A DNA stretch of 64,000 bases from assembly GCA_949316235.1 (NCBI GenBank), contig OX438741.1, positions 39,284,962 through 39,348,961 on the forward strand. The letters run 5' to 3'. The notes beneath the pieces were generated by a model that saw nothing but the letters and a program-made list of their open reading frames with translations, was not told the DNA's origin and did not search any database. Shown one piece after another: positions 32,300 through 44,567 of this stretch. Numbering within the stretch: position 1 is the first letter of the stretch; every line of letters begins with the position of its first letter. The position numbers were made by a program, and so were the translations under genes. The stretch is from Oegoconia quadripuncta (lineage: Eukaryota; Arthropoda; Insecta; Lepidoptera; Autostichidae).

Positions 32300-33010
32300 A
32301 TTATTATTATTAAATTCTTTATTGCACACAAAAATAAAATACAAAGAACATTTAACATAGATGATGTAGTGTACAAAGGCGGTCTTATCGCTGATAGCGA
32401 TTTCTTCCAGACAACCTCAGTTAAAGAAGCTTTTTTAATAAGTAGTTGGATAGTGCAAAGTAAAAGCAGAATAACTTAAATATCAGTAGGCACATAGACG
32501 ATACATAGAAAATACATAGGTGTAGTGGAATACATACAAAGATAAACACTTACTAAAATAAACAAACCATATAAATAAGTACAATAATAAAATACACATA
32601 AATATACCTATATAACAGTATATACAATTAATTGGAGAGATAAATAATATTCCTTTAGACGCAGTTTTAAACACTGCAAGCGATTCTGCGTGACAAATAT
32701 TTAGTGGTAGTGCATTCCACAGCAGATCCCGAGTAATAATTTGTACGGCAGCTGATGGGCTTAAGCAAATTGTCTGTTTTAGATCTAAGGGGCACATCGT
32801 GATCGGATCCTAAATATGTAAACAGATTTTTAAGGTAAGGGGGGGAAATCTGACTGTAAAGTACATTATAAAGAACAGTGAGGATATGCAAGTTACGTCG
32901 GAGTCTGATAGGAAGCCACTTTAAATGCGCCCGGTATGTGGATATCTGATCATACTTGCGAACTCCGAAAATGAAATGAATGGCCATATTCTGAAGGCGT
33001 TCTAGCTTAT
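32300..33010 (-). pseudogene. LINE C-terminal and 3'-end fragment
   Basis: Minus-strand frames read VRKYDQISTYRAHLKWLPIR, LHILTVLYNVLYSQISPPYL and DLLWNALPLNI with one frameshift, the typical end of a lepidopteran LINE RT protein. It ends in a (TTA/TAA)n-like tail at 32297-32315 after AAAGGCGGTCTTATCGCTGA. This tail word recurs at 44.8, 49.6, 50.6 and 55.2 kb. Confidence 0.7.
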
Positions 33011-33019
33011 TCAGCAGTT

Positions 33020-33390
33020 CTTATTAATACGGACCTTAGTGTGGAATGCCACTTGTGTCGACACTCTGGCCCCGTCTCACCTCCAAGGAACCTCAAGGAG
33101 GCCAGGTGCAGCCGCCGAGACGGCGGAAAAAATCATAATTAATAAATATAGAGACATCGGGTCCGAATACATTTCCTTGCTTTCGGAGTCGAAACTTTAG
33201 GCCCTTGGGGGCCGGGCGCTCTTAAATTTTTCTTTAATATTTCAAAGCGCTTAGTCGATGACACTGGTGACCCGAGAGCTGGTTGTTTCCTCGCTCAACG
33301 CAAGTATCTGCATACAACGAGGAAACGCTGCCAGCGTTTAGGGTACCTTGCCTCGCGGCCCCAATTTTTTACATTTGTTCTAGTTTATAT
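33020..33390 (+). repeat. 3' end of another LINE
   Basis: GAGGAAACGCTGCCAGCGTT followed by GGGTACCTTGCCTCGCGG is a familiar coding-end/3'UTR signature of insect R1/Jockey-like LINEs. Only the terminal few hundred bases remain. Confidence 0.4.
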
Positions 33391-33467
33391 TTAAATGGGT
33401 AGCAATAAAACGAGTGACTGAAAATTACATTTTGAAGTTTCAAAATTAATTAATTTAGGTTATAGTA

Positions 33468-33846
33468 TTACTAAGTGAGCGACTGACTGCGAGTGACGAG
33501 AAATCAACAGAACAGCACTTACAAACATTAATTTGAGTTACTTAAAAAACAAAATGAGAAGCTTCATAATATTGGAGCGACCTAATATTTATTTGAGTGT
33601 CAACGTTACGTCCTGTATTTTTTTCAATATTTGGCAAATGTAATTCTTATACTGAGCGGCATTTTATCTTAAATGAAGTAGTTAATTAAATGAAACAATG
33701 TATTGCATACATGTCAACCTAACACGAAGGGTATGGCGGGTGATCCGGGCTCGCTTCCGCCATACCCTTCGAACCTAACCTATCCATGTCGGGGTGCAGT
33801 TATGCTTTAGTTGCCCTCTTTGTATATCCAGTCGCTCACTTAGTAA
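33468..33846. mobile_element. 379-bp inverted-repeat element with an inner hairpin
   Basis: ATTACTAAGTGAGCGACTG at about 33468-33486 is inverted at 33828-33846, and inside it CGAAGGGTATGGCGG (33725-33739) pairs with 33757-33771. No coding sequence. It behaves like a MITE or foldback element. Confidence 0.55.
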
Positions 33847-34774
33847 TGTAGTCACTGAAATAAAATTTTAATATCTGAAATGGATTAATCACAACCCACT
33901 TTTTGTAAGCTCGTTCTGGATTTTATTATTAATCAATATTCGTCGTTAGTTAATTATTCGCTTACTCAAATACATACCGCTCAAGTTATTAAAACAGTAT
34001 GTCATCACCAGTCGCAAAGTTTTTTTTTATTCGCTTGTTTTATAATTCCTCTATTTAAATTCCATCTCTTTATTTGTTACTGTTTTTAATATAAAAATAC
34101 TTTATAAATATACCAATAATAGTAGTGGGTACCAAAATTAGATTAAAAGAGTTTTAATTTTACTTGCAAATTTTGAAACGGAAAAATGACTTACATGTAA
34201 GTGCAAGTTGAAGCTTGCAATAATTAATGAAGGAAAAAAGTCGTTCCAACCATATCCGAGGTTATCATAACACGCCGACCACTGATGCGAGGTGTTCAGC
34301 AGAGCTACCTGCGAGAACCAAATCTACTCCTTTCCGGATATGAAACCGCTAGACGAAATCACAAGAACCATCTCGCAATAGTAAGGGAGACGATTTTCGC
34401 CCACTGGAGATTTCTCATTCCAATTCTTATGAAATATTTTGATAGATAAAGCCTTTATACGTATATTTAGGTTATACATACACAGATAGGGACAAATCAA
34501 CCACATTAACATAATGTTGTGTGAACCACTCTTTTTGAGTATACAGAGTGTTGGTGATCTTAATTGCGCATTAGACGTTCTGCGCAGGCGACTATGTAGC
34601 CAGTTAAGATGATTATTTTATTTAAAGAGTTTACTAATGTTACTTGGTTTGGTGCTAGCCTCTGTATATTACCTACATACATAGTGACAGCAGCTTTATC
34701 TCAACGTATGAACGAGATAGCAGACTTAAATCTCGGGCTATTTACGTTCAATTCCGCGGTCATCTGGAGGATAA

Positions 34775-35390
34775 GGCCAAGTTGGCCTCCAAAAAGTCAG
34801 GTGTCCTCAGTAGAGCGGCTCGTTACTTCACGCCGGCTCACCGCCTCCAACTTTATAAGGCGCAAGTTCGGCCGCACGTGGAGTATTGTTCTCACCTCTG
34901 GGCTGGGGCACCTCAGTACCAGCTTCTTCCTTTTTGACAGCGTTCAACGTCGCGCAGTCCGAATTGTCGGCGTTGCGAGGAGACGTCGCGTCCCTCTGTA
35001 TTCTCTATCGCATATTTCATGGGGAGTGTTCTGAAGAACTGTTCGAGCTAATACCCGCTGCTCAATTTAACCGATACACTTCTCTCCGAAAATTAAATTT
35101 CCATCCACATCACCTGGATGAGTGGAAGTCTACCACTGTACGTTTCTCAAGAAACTTCTTACCACGTACGACCATCCTGTGGAACGGACTTCCTGCAGCG
35201 GTATTCCCGAACGAGTACGACATTGGAACCTTCAAGAAACGAGCCTACACCTTCCTCAAAGGCCGCGGCAACGCATCTGTGACCCTTTTGGTGTCCATGG
35301 GTGGCGGTGATTGCTTTCCATCAGGTGACCCGCATGCTCGTTTGCCGCCCTCACATATAAAAAAAAAATCTCAATTATTTGTAGCAGCTA
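34775..35390 (+). pseudogene. Jockey/CR1-type LINE, C-terminal fragment
   Basis: Plus-strand translations give [40 protein letters not shown] and [11 protein letters not shown] in one frame. A shift leads to [40 protein letters not shown] and [15 protein letters not shown]. This is the region after the RT domain in insect Jockey-like elements (VRP..EY.SHLW; F..R....WN.LP). It is followed by an A-rich tail at 35359, so the 3' end is preserved but the 5' is truncated. Confidence 0.75.
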
Positions 35391-35477
35391 GGGAGTCATT
35401 GGTGTGATTGCAGAGTAGGCGCCGTGCTAACCACCGCTGCTGACCCTGGATTATGGGGGTAATAGCTTGTCCGGTGT

Positions 35478-35692
35478 CGTTCGTCGGTCAAACGTTTTGT
35501 CGAGCAATCGTTCATCGGTCAAACGTTCTGTCGAGCAATCGTTCATCGGTCAAACGTTCTGTCGAGCAATCGTTCATCGATCAAACGTTCCGTCAAGCTA
35601 TCGTTCATTAAGTCAAACGTTCTGTCGAGCTATCGTTCATTAAGTCAAACGTTCTGTCGAGCAATCGTTCGTCGGTCAAACGTTCTGTCACA
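35478..35692 (+). repeat. 31-bp minisatellite, seven units
   Basis: Seven units of about 31 bases share TCAAACGTTCTGTCGAGC; units 5 and 6 carry a one-base longer linker (ATTAAGTC). It is 90 bases after the LINE 3' end and not open in a way that suggests coding. Confidence 0.85.
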
Positions 35693-36214
35693 AGTCTACC
35701 TATAATTAAATCAAATGATACACATGTTGTTACGGCAAGTTAATTGTATTATTTAATTTCACTTCAATCCCCCCCCCCCTCACATATCATTATAACAATA
35801 ATTCATTACATACAACAGTTCCTATCCTATTAACAATTTGTTCGAGGTGACGTCACCTCCACAGCACCCGCCCCGACCACGTGGCTGTTCCACACACACA
35901 CAACTACAGATCAACCACAGTCTACCTTAGCCTAAGTTAGCTTAGAGTTAAGTACGATTTACACCTGACGCACTTTATCCACTTTGTGAGCAGAGTTTAA
36001 ATAATCCAACTAATATTATAAACACAAGTAGAATCTGCAACAGGATACTATTTATCCGATAAAGTAGTTCCCGCTGGTTAAACACATTTACATGTAAATA
36101 CTAGTGTCGAAGTAAATAAATAAATAATCATGTCGCGCGAATGTGGGTATTATGGAGAGTAATACAAGGTTATATTTTGTATACCAAAAAGCCGATACAC
36201 CCCAATTAGATCAT

Positions 36215-37632
36215 ATACAGGCTGTGGTTTTAAACAGTCTCCAAATTGAAGGAGGGGATTGTATTGCTGTAAGTGATTATAAATCAATTAAAAAAAGTAT
36301 ACCTTAAAAAAAATCAAAATATCGAATTTATTTTGAAGCATCTGTTTTTTTGCGTATACTATACTAAGGTATCGGCAAGTTCAAATTCCCACGCTGCGCC
36401 GCCTAGGCAGCGCCGACAAAGGGACCGGCTTCTTTGTCGGCATCTACGGCCGCACGCGCCGCGCGGGTTTGCAAGCGACTTCGCTAAACTCCGGTTAGTC
36501 TGCCCGCTGCCGCCACCGCGAAAGCACAAGCACACGTGATACGACTTTCGTAAATTTTGCTTAAAATAAAGTGTCGCGTTACTCTAACAGAGATTACTTG
36601 GAGATGGTGCGGATGTATGCCCTCGCTGGTGACAGCTTGAGCATTCAGCAGCATTGTGCGCAACTACCTGAATGATACGTTTGGAGCACAGTGGGTGGGA
36701 CGTGGTGGTCCAGTGGCTTGGCCTCCTCGGTCTCCGGACCTTACACCTTTAGACTTTTATTTATGGGGTGATGTGAAAAGACTAGCGTACAACGAGGAAA
36801 TTACCAGTGTAGTGCAATTGCGTTCGCGAGTCGTGTCTGCCTTTGAAACGGTTAACGAAAACGTTTACGTTTTACGAAAATTAAAAGAAAACTCTAGGCG
36901 ACGTGCCGAACTGTGTATTGCTCGTGGAGGCGCACATTTTGAGCAGTTGTTACGAGTAACATAAGTCACATTACGTAAGTACCTACAACCTTAAATTTTA
37001 TTTCGAACACCTCAACCTCTAAATGTCTTTATGTCGGTACGCTACACGTACCAATAAAAAAAATCTAATGAACATTACTTGGCTTCAACACTATTGGTAA
37101 TTTGGGAGAGAAGGAAACTACGCAATGGGTACATACATAAAGTCACGACCTCTATCCCAAATGGGGTGGTCAGAGACATCCCAAACGAAGCGTTTGGGTG
37201 TTCCAAAGATTAATGCTTGAAACAACATCCATGTTTCACCCTAGGAATCACAGAAATGCACACGTGACAGGGGGTGAGCCCATCGCCGTTAAAACCTGCA
37301 AGTCTATGGATGTTTTAATGGAAAGTCCCTTTGTCGCCTTTTAAGACATCCACGGGAAGAGATGGGTTGGTGCTATTCTTTTTATGTGCCGACACCACAC
37401 AGCACTAGACGATCGAAATGTTTATGTTCGTTGACTTTATTGTATCGGTCGTTCGTCGAGCCTCTGGGCTAGTATAGTATACGCAAATTTTGGTATAAAG
37501 CATAAAACCTTACAAGATGAATAGGGCACTGACCATGTTGTTAATTTGTTATTTAATAGTTTTAAGCACATTTATACTATTTGTTGTAGACTTTCGTATA
37601 ATATGGAGACTGTTTAAAACCACAGCCTGTAT
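36215..37632. mobile_element. Inverted-repeat-bounded segment containing a deleted mariner-like element
   Basis: ATACAGGCTGTGGTTTTAAA at 36215, extended to 29 bases (36215-36243), is perfectly inverted at 37604-37632. Between them lie the transposase relic and a repeat starting near 37135. The repeats may be subterminal ends of the element or of a host element around it. Confidence 0.5.
36576..36964 (+). pseudogene. Mariner/Tc1-like transposase, internally deleted
   Basis: The left piece reads SNRDYLEMVRMYALAGDSLS, the helix-turn-helix start seen in insect mariner-like transposases with a DUF4817-type N-terminus. The reading then jumps to RNYLNDTFGAQWVGRGGPVA, WPPRSPDLTPLDFYLWGDVK (the last part of the DDE domain, with the SPDL..LDF signature) and an intact end at LLRVT. 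The whole middle of the DDE domain, including the first catalytic residues, is missing, so this is a non-autonomous remnant. Confidence 0.75.
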
Positions 37633-37752
37633 TTTAATCAATGTGGCTAGAAAATATAAAATAAAGAATTGCTGCGAATTCAGTTACTGTTATGTTTCCA
37701 CTTGTAGTGTGTCTATCATTCCTTATATAGATAAATAATAATAATATCCTTA

Positions 37753-37998
37753 GACATACACACAGCGCCATCTAGTTCCACAGTAAGCAACTATAGGCTT
37801 GTGTTGTGGATACCAGATGGTTGATATACTACATAAATACATTTTTTTTGTAAATAAATACTTATTTTAAATGAAAACATCTATAACTCGGCTACACATG
37901 TCTGTATTCATCACACAAACATATGCCCCTAACGGGATTCGAACCCGCAACTTTTTGGTATAGTGGTGAGAGTTGCTAACCACTACACCAAACAGTTC
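37753..37998 (-). mobile_element. SINE family 2, reverse copy
   Basis: From CAGCGCCATCTAGTTCCACA to a tRNA-like head GGGATTCGAACCCGCAACTT, then CTAACCACTACACCAAACAG. Reverse complement of the 7770-8064 copy. Confidence 0.7.
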
Positions 37999-38174
37999 GT
38001 CGATAAATAATTAAGGAAAAAATAAAACCCCATGTTTATAGTCGGAATCAATTCCATATGTGCATCTGACCAAACTAATTTCAGGTGTTAGGTATACAAT
38101 AAATGACCTAACATAATAATAAAAATATAGTAAATTATGTCGTACGCGGGGCCGCATTCTACTAGAGGACTACA

Positions 38175-38430
38175 ATAAATAAATAAATATTTCGGACACT
38201 TACACCAATCATCAGTCCCAAACTAAGCAAAGCTTGTACTATGGATACTAGATAACGGATAAACATACATCAATATTTATATAAACATACATAAATATTT
38301 ATATAAACCTCCATGACTCAGGAATAAATGTTCATATTCATCACTCAAACATTTACCCGTCGCGGGATTCGAACCCGCAACCGTTGGTTTCGCTGACAGG
38401 GTCACTATCCACTATACCAATCGGTCGTCT
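38175..38430 (-). mobile_element. SINE family 3
   Basis: AAACTAAGCAAAGCTTGTAC, TATGGATACTAGATAACGGA, then a tRNA-like head GGGATTCGAACCCGCAACCG and CACTATACCAATCGGTCGTC. Sister copies are at 57985-58182 and, split by a MITE, at 42385-42765. Confidence 0.65.
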
Positions 38431-41400
38431 AAAAATCTAATATGATTCTAGTCCTCAAGAATTTGATGTTTTTGCCACCAACTCGCTAAGACGAAGCGCG
38501 TCATAATCCCGTTATTAAGTTTCTTTAATTTGTATTAATTATTTTCTTCTTAAGGTGTGTGTTGGCTTTTTGTTTAGGTTTGTTTCATCATCAGCCCGTA
38601 AACATCCGACTGTGGGGATACAGGCCTTCCCTTGTAATAGATGAGGGAGTATAGGCCGTACTCCACCACGCTGGCCCAATGCGGGTTGGTTTAAGTGTAC
38701 TTAAAATGGTCAAATTTTACATTTTTAAACCTACCGGCGCTTGGTCAGAGTCAAAAAAAGCAGCAAAGTTTGGTTGCTCTTTTTTAATAAAGGGTTTTAT
38801 ACTGCAAAAGGAATAATTTATTTCATTATTAAGACTTTTCAATATTGCAGGTAAAGTTGATATTTTGATATCCGTCAGGTGCGAGTCGTGCTAACCCTAA
38901 CCTAGCGAAGCCTTATAATAGCGATGAAAAATACACGAAATACAATAACAAAACACGCCTTATTGCACAACAACTCACTATTTATTTATTGCATTAATCT
39001 TTGTCTCTTTATTGCACAAGATATTAACGAAAAAAAAGTAAATATACATATATACAAAAGCGAGCTTTCCTCTAAAACAGATCTGATCCTCCGACCCTGT
39101 CAGGGGGAGAAGTTACACGAGACAGAATTGAACAAAATTCATCGCCCATCATACAAGTCCCCTAATCTATTAAGGACTACATTATACACATTAAACATGG
39201 AGGTATACAAAATCTGTCAAGATCATAATAATAACAGACGTGAACCGTATCAGGGAACGTCGAGTCGTAAATATATATTTTTAAAGCCGTTGTAAAAGTT
39301 TAAATTGGTGATATCTATGTTAAATCACAACTGTAATCACATGTTTATTTGCCACATAATACTAACAGTATTGGAACAGTATTTCTAAACGTAGGACAAT
39401 ATTATAGATGAAGTTTGTGAACGTAAATATCAGCTGTCATTGTTTGATGACGTTTGGATCTCTCTCTGTCTTCTAGTATATGGCGAATGACCTGTGCCGT
39501 GTCGTGTAAAAGTAAAAAATATAAAATCCGAGTCAATCGAATCAGCCTCTTTGATTTTCCCTATAATCTATCAAGTAGAACATTCTGGAAAATATAACAA
39601 TAACACCTAATCCTCATGACATGCCCATAACCCATATTGTAGTCCTAGAACAATTTTTTTTATAATTTTGACAAATTTTATCACTTACGGCCGCTCATGA
39701 AGAATCTAAAGCCGATATTACACGGTTCACTTCTGCCTTTCAATAAATTTAATCATGTAAACATAAAAGTGAATCGTTCAATGTCAATTTTACCTTTGAC
39801 TTCTGCGCCTTTCAACCAAATTATCTCATACAAAATCCATCCAACTGTTTGGGAGCTACGACGAGCGAAGAAACTATCCCACATACACGTGAAAAACATA
39901 ACATTCAGTATGGTAAAAAGTACCCATTATACAAGTTGTATATGAAAAGAAATCTTAATATAGTTAAATATATCTATTTATAAAAAAAAGTCTCTATAAA
40001 TACCTTAAGTTATTTCGCGCCATTTTCATCGTTACTGTACAGGCAAAACATTGACAACGCGCGAATTCAAACAGAACAGCTTACGTCGTTTCACTTTCTT
40101 ATTTGTACACATTCATTTTTACAAGATTGTTTCACGTATTGCGAGATCGACAATCGCTTCTCTTCCAACTATAACGAATAAGTATTTACAAATTCAAATT
40201 TTCACTCATAGTTTTCACTGAAACATGCTATAATTTTGAGCGGCCATTTTTTGAAATATATTTTTTTTTTAATTCAAACTTCACAATCTGAGTGTCTTTC
40301 GACGAGTGCCAACAAATTTAACAAAACTTTTTGGACTTGTCTCATTGATCAACCTCTACTAGTTACAAAAAAAAACAATAATATGCAATAATCAAGACAT
40401 ATAGGTCCTTACCTATGAAATTGGCGTTTTGTATGAAGAATTTCATTGTTTTTGAACGACCTATTCACCCACATCTTTCACGAGGAGTACAAAAATAAAA
40501 AATAAATCTAGATTAAGACTGTTTTCTCCATACAAATATTTTTGATTTTTTTTTGGGAACGGCAAATCCAAATTTAGCTAAACTTTGTGTGTATAATCGG
40601 ATAACATTAAGTTAAGAATAAGAAGCGTTAATTTTTAAAAGTAACCGCTTTATAAAAGTTTCAACGAATCTAAGAAATGATTATGGGAAGCACATGAATC
40701 TCAAGAGCTCTGTTCGATTTTTTTTTATTATGTGATTTAATCCAGAAATTAAAAAATATTTCATGTGAAACTTTGAAATAATATTCCATTTTCCAAATAA
40801 AAAACGAATTTGGATATAGCTTTGAAAATCGCAGGAATTGGTACATATGATTAACGAAGAAAAAAAACTCCAATTTCATAGGTAAAGACACAATATTACT
40901 GTGTACAGACGATCGTTGCAACAATCAAAATAGCACCACTTCATTGGTGTTAAAACGGGAGTTTGGAGCCAACGGGAACTTAGTTACACACCGACATCGA
41001 TCGCGACCTGTCGCATCAAATGCTTGATTTATGTTGCAAAAAATGCATCACTCACCATAGAAAAAGCAAAACAATCAATGTATTACTCGTAAAACTCATA
41101 TTTCTAATCAATATTGTAATTTGTTTTTGCAATTCTATGAGTTGTGAGCACAGATTAAAAAAAAATTTGATTGTGTGCGGTGGGTTTAGCCATTTATTCT
41201 AAACAGTCTATTAGTTCTCCAGGATTCTAAGAGATGGCGCTGTTTTATTTACTAATAAAGCGTGAAAAATGATTGGTATTGTTTAGATTATTTATCTATA
41301 CAATGTTACTGAACAAAGTGCCGCGTTCTGATCGCCATATTGATAAAGGACATTATAGTTGGAAGAAAAACATTCTATCTACATTAACATCGGTCCCTAG

Positions 41401-42384
41401 TGGTGAACAGTCACGTGGTCGGATCAACGTCAGTAGCCCTCTCTAGGCCTCCCCACGAGAGGCCTGCCGTAGCTGGGGAGCTACTTATGTACACAGTATT
41501 ACCAAATCCCCGAAAACTATACAAGTACAAAATATTATGTATAAAATTATAGATTTTCGTGATAAAAATAAATAAAGGAATTTCATTTGAATGTCATGCG
41601 ATAGTCAACATATTAACAAATTAGAAAATAATTATTTAGAAAACTGCAGAACAATTCAGCTGGTCTTTGGGTATGCCTAAACAAGGTGGAGATATGTTGT
41701 GAGACGGATTGTTAAATTAGCCATTAAGCAATGAATGTCTAGCGGGTCGTTAGCAAATCTAACTAATATTATAAATGCGAAAGTTTGGATGTTTGTTTGT
41801 TGTTTACTTGTTGCTCAATCACGGCGAAACTATCTATCTTATAGGTAGAATTAAGATATGTGTTGTTTATCCCGATAAAGTGAGTAGTTCCAGTGAGATA
41901 AACAAATTAAACATATCCGCGATAAGGTTAGTCCACTCAGGCGAAGCCGCGGGCGGAAAGCTAGTACACAATAAATAATTTTTTAATTTATAATGTAGGA
42001 ATTATCCGTGATACATAACGATGCCCTAGGCATTCCATTGAATGACTAGTTTAACCACCTGCCTACGACATACAATGAACCAACTAGATGCAAATAACAA
42101 TGAAACAACGTGTCCTGTCGGCTCACGTAAACCCAAACTCAGCTCAACATATTTAAGAATTTCAATTTCTAAGAGAAAGTATTCAAACGTACTACATAAC
42201 ATTAGTAATAGGTTCTCTTAAATTTCAGCTGGGATTGGATATGCACTTATGAACCGTATTATACTTAATTTCAAACATTTTGTACAGTCAGCATCAGAAG
42301 TATCGACATCACAAAACTACTAGAATTGTGCATAAAAATAAATGATACCGAGTATATGGATGTCCTCCTTACGCAGAGTTATAA

Positions 42385-42765
42385 ATAAATAAATATTTGG
42401 GACACTTACACCAATCATTTATTTATTTATTATACGATTACCAACAAGATTGATGCATGATGCACTTATTCTATGGATACTAGGACCCGTATTAATAAAG
42501 TAAACCGTTCTCAAGATTGAGATGACCTTAAGTTAAGAATCTGTTGCATATTAAAACAGTATCAAAAATAGTATTGAGACTAAGACGCGATTTTAATCTC
42601 CAGATCGATTTATTAATTTCAATTTAATATTTAATATGGCCCAAGGTAACGGATAGACATACATAAATATTATAAACATCAATAAGTCGGGAATAAATGT
42701 TCGTATTTATCACACAAACATTTACCCCTCACGGGATTCGAACCTGCAACCGACATGACATATGA
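42385..42765 (-). mobile_element. SINE family 3 interrupted by a MITE
   Basis: SINE halves lie at 42385-42484 and 42645-42765; between them is a GGCCCGTATTAATAAA-family MITE (42485-42644). The intact order is seen at 38175-38430. Confidence 0.6.
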
Positions 42766-44533
42766 CACTAACGTCACACGCAATGACCGTGGACAATAGA
42801 CAATTGCCTTAAAATTGTGTAGCCCTAGCACAGATTACGATCTATCGGGGTTGCTATTGTTTTACAGCAATATTGATTTAGTCGAGAGCTTTGTTTCGGT
42901 GAAATCTTTTGTATGAAAATGATAACATTTCGTAATTGAAAACAATATTAATATTTTACAGACATAGTTTAAGACATCAGGCGGATCTTAGATACATGAA
43001 ATTTTGTAGAAAGTATGTTATCCACACCGAGGAACCCAAATTATTTGATGCATGTTATTCCCTCGGTGCAGTTTCAATTTGAAGAAAACAATGGCAAAAA
43101 ATAAATCAAATAATAAAAGTAAATTGTGTTGTGATTTGTGTTAATAAATAAAAATGAATAAATGCATGAACAAATCATCATCAGCCCACTAGTCCACTGC
43201 TGGCCACGGGCACATGACGCAGCGATACAGTGCACTTTACACGACAAGTCGCGCTATATAATTTCATTTTGATGCTGACTGTACCATAGAAGTTGTAAAA
43301 GTAAAATGAGGTTAAGATAAACTTTGTGTACGAGAAACTGGTCATCAAAAAAATCCACCAAATACATCTCTAAACAACTTCCTGCATGTCTGGGTTTAGA
43401 TTAGTAACTCGAACAGTGCTATACCAATTTTAATTAAAATTTCAGTTCTACGATTAATCGAGTTTCTGGCAATAATTTATTCATGCAAAGGAAATTTCTC
43501 GTAGATCATTTTAATTGGTAAAATGAAAATTGAAAATTTCATTCAAATCGGTAGGTATAGTACTGTTCGACTCATTAACTAGTTTCTAAACCCAGATATG
43601 CAGAAAATTGTATAGAGATTTATTTGGTACATACATACATCCATACATACATAATGTCACGTCTGTTTCCCATAGGGGTAGGCCGAGACCATTTTATTTG
43701 GTGGGTCGATTGTTTACCTACATCGGTTTTGTGACACTTGAAAATATATCCTTGTAACCTTTTAGATAAATCAATAAATACAAAATAATATTAAAAAAAA
43801 ACGCGCTCAAATTGAACCGCGCATTAGTGAGATACGTGCGGACAAACACATAATCGTTTTTCGTCGGTATATTATATTGTATAATTAGACTGAATATCGC
43901 TGAGCGGCCCGTGTCCATGTTGCTTATCATCCCGATGGACAAAGTTTCTCATAACACAATTCACCTTACTCTCGTCTGTTCTCATTTCTGCTTCACAATT
44001 CGAATACTATTTATTTCATAAGCAGTTTATGATTGTCTTAAGAAAATCAGGGTGTTCATTTGTAGATCATTGATCAAGAACGATTTTCTTTGTATGATGA
44101 CTCCATAGCAGACATATACGCCAAATGAGCCACAAAGTGGGCCACAAAAGTGCATGGACAACCCCAGCTCAGACGTTTTACTTTTTTTCTGACGAGGCGC
44201 GCTCGGATACTTACATAACCTTTATCCAGGTTTTGCGTTCGGATATGCATACCGAATATTAATTTTATATCCGGTCTGCGACTATTTATACGTCTATGGT
44301 CGGTCGACCTTACAATAATTCCTCGGTCAGTAAGAAAAGTGTGAAAGATGAAAGGAATACATCAATTCATATTTTTGCGGGCGAGAAAGGGACGGCAATA
44401 AACTAGTATAGGAACACTGCAACACGGAGCTTCACTCACATCAGTTCATTAACAATGATCTTCCAACCATAGGTAACACTGTGACACGGGCTGGGTTTTT
44501 ATACAAAATGTACAGACGGTCCCCCTCCCCCCC

Positions 44534-44567
44534 TCACTGCGAGTTGGCCAACTCGTCCATACGGCAC
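44534..44567 (-). CDS. CFAP410: CFAP410 terminal exon with stop
   Basis: Acceptor CCTCAG. One base completes Arg, then CRMDELANSQ and TGA. The exon is only 34 bases, but its phase matches exactly and the residues continue the helix. A guanine-rich run follows the stop directly. Confidence 0.78.

Larger units (their letters stand above)
30160..44530. other. Intergenic region between gene A and gene B
   Basis: AT-rich. Besides the listed elements, 38.4-42.3 kb shows only A/T-rich sequence with a possible TIR pair (TCCTTACCTATGAAATTGG near 40406 against CCAATTTCATAGGTAAAGA near 40870) and RTE-like 3'-end fragments near 41760-41970. The gene B promoter should lie here, but no core motif or CpG-rich start could be singled out. 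Confidence 0.5.

Noticed and set aside
32483..32797. Possible membrane protein frame
   Set aside because: The first part is the frameshifted end of a LINE protein and the hydrophobic end is its AT-rich 3'UTR.
35478..35692. CRISPR-like array
   Set aside because: Units are contiguous tandem repeats without unique spacers, and the genome is eukaryotic.
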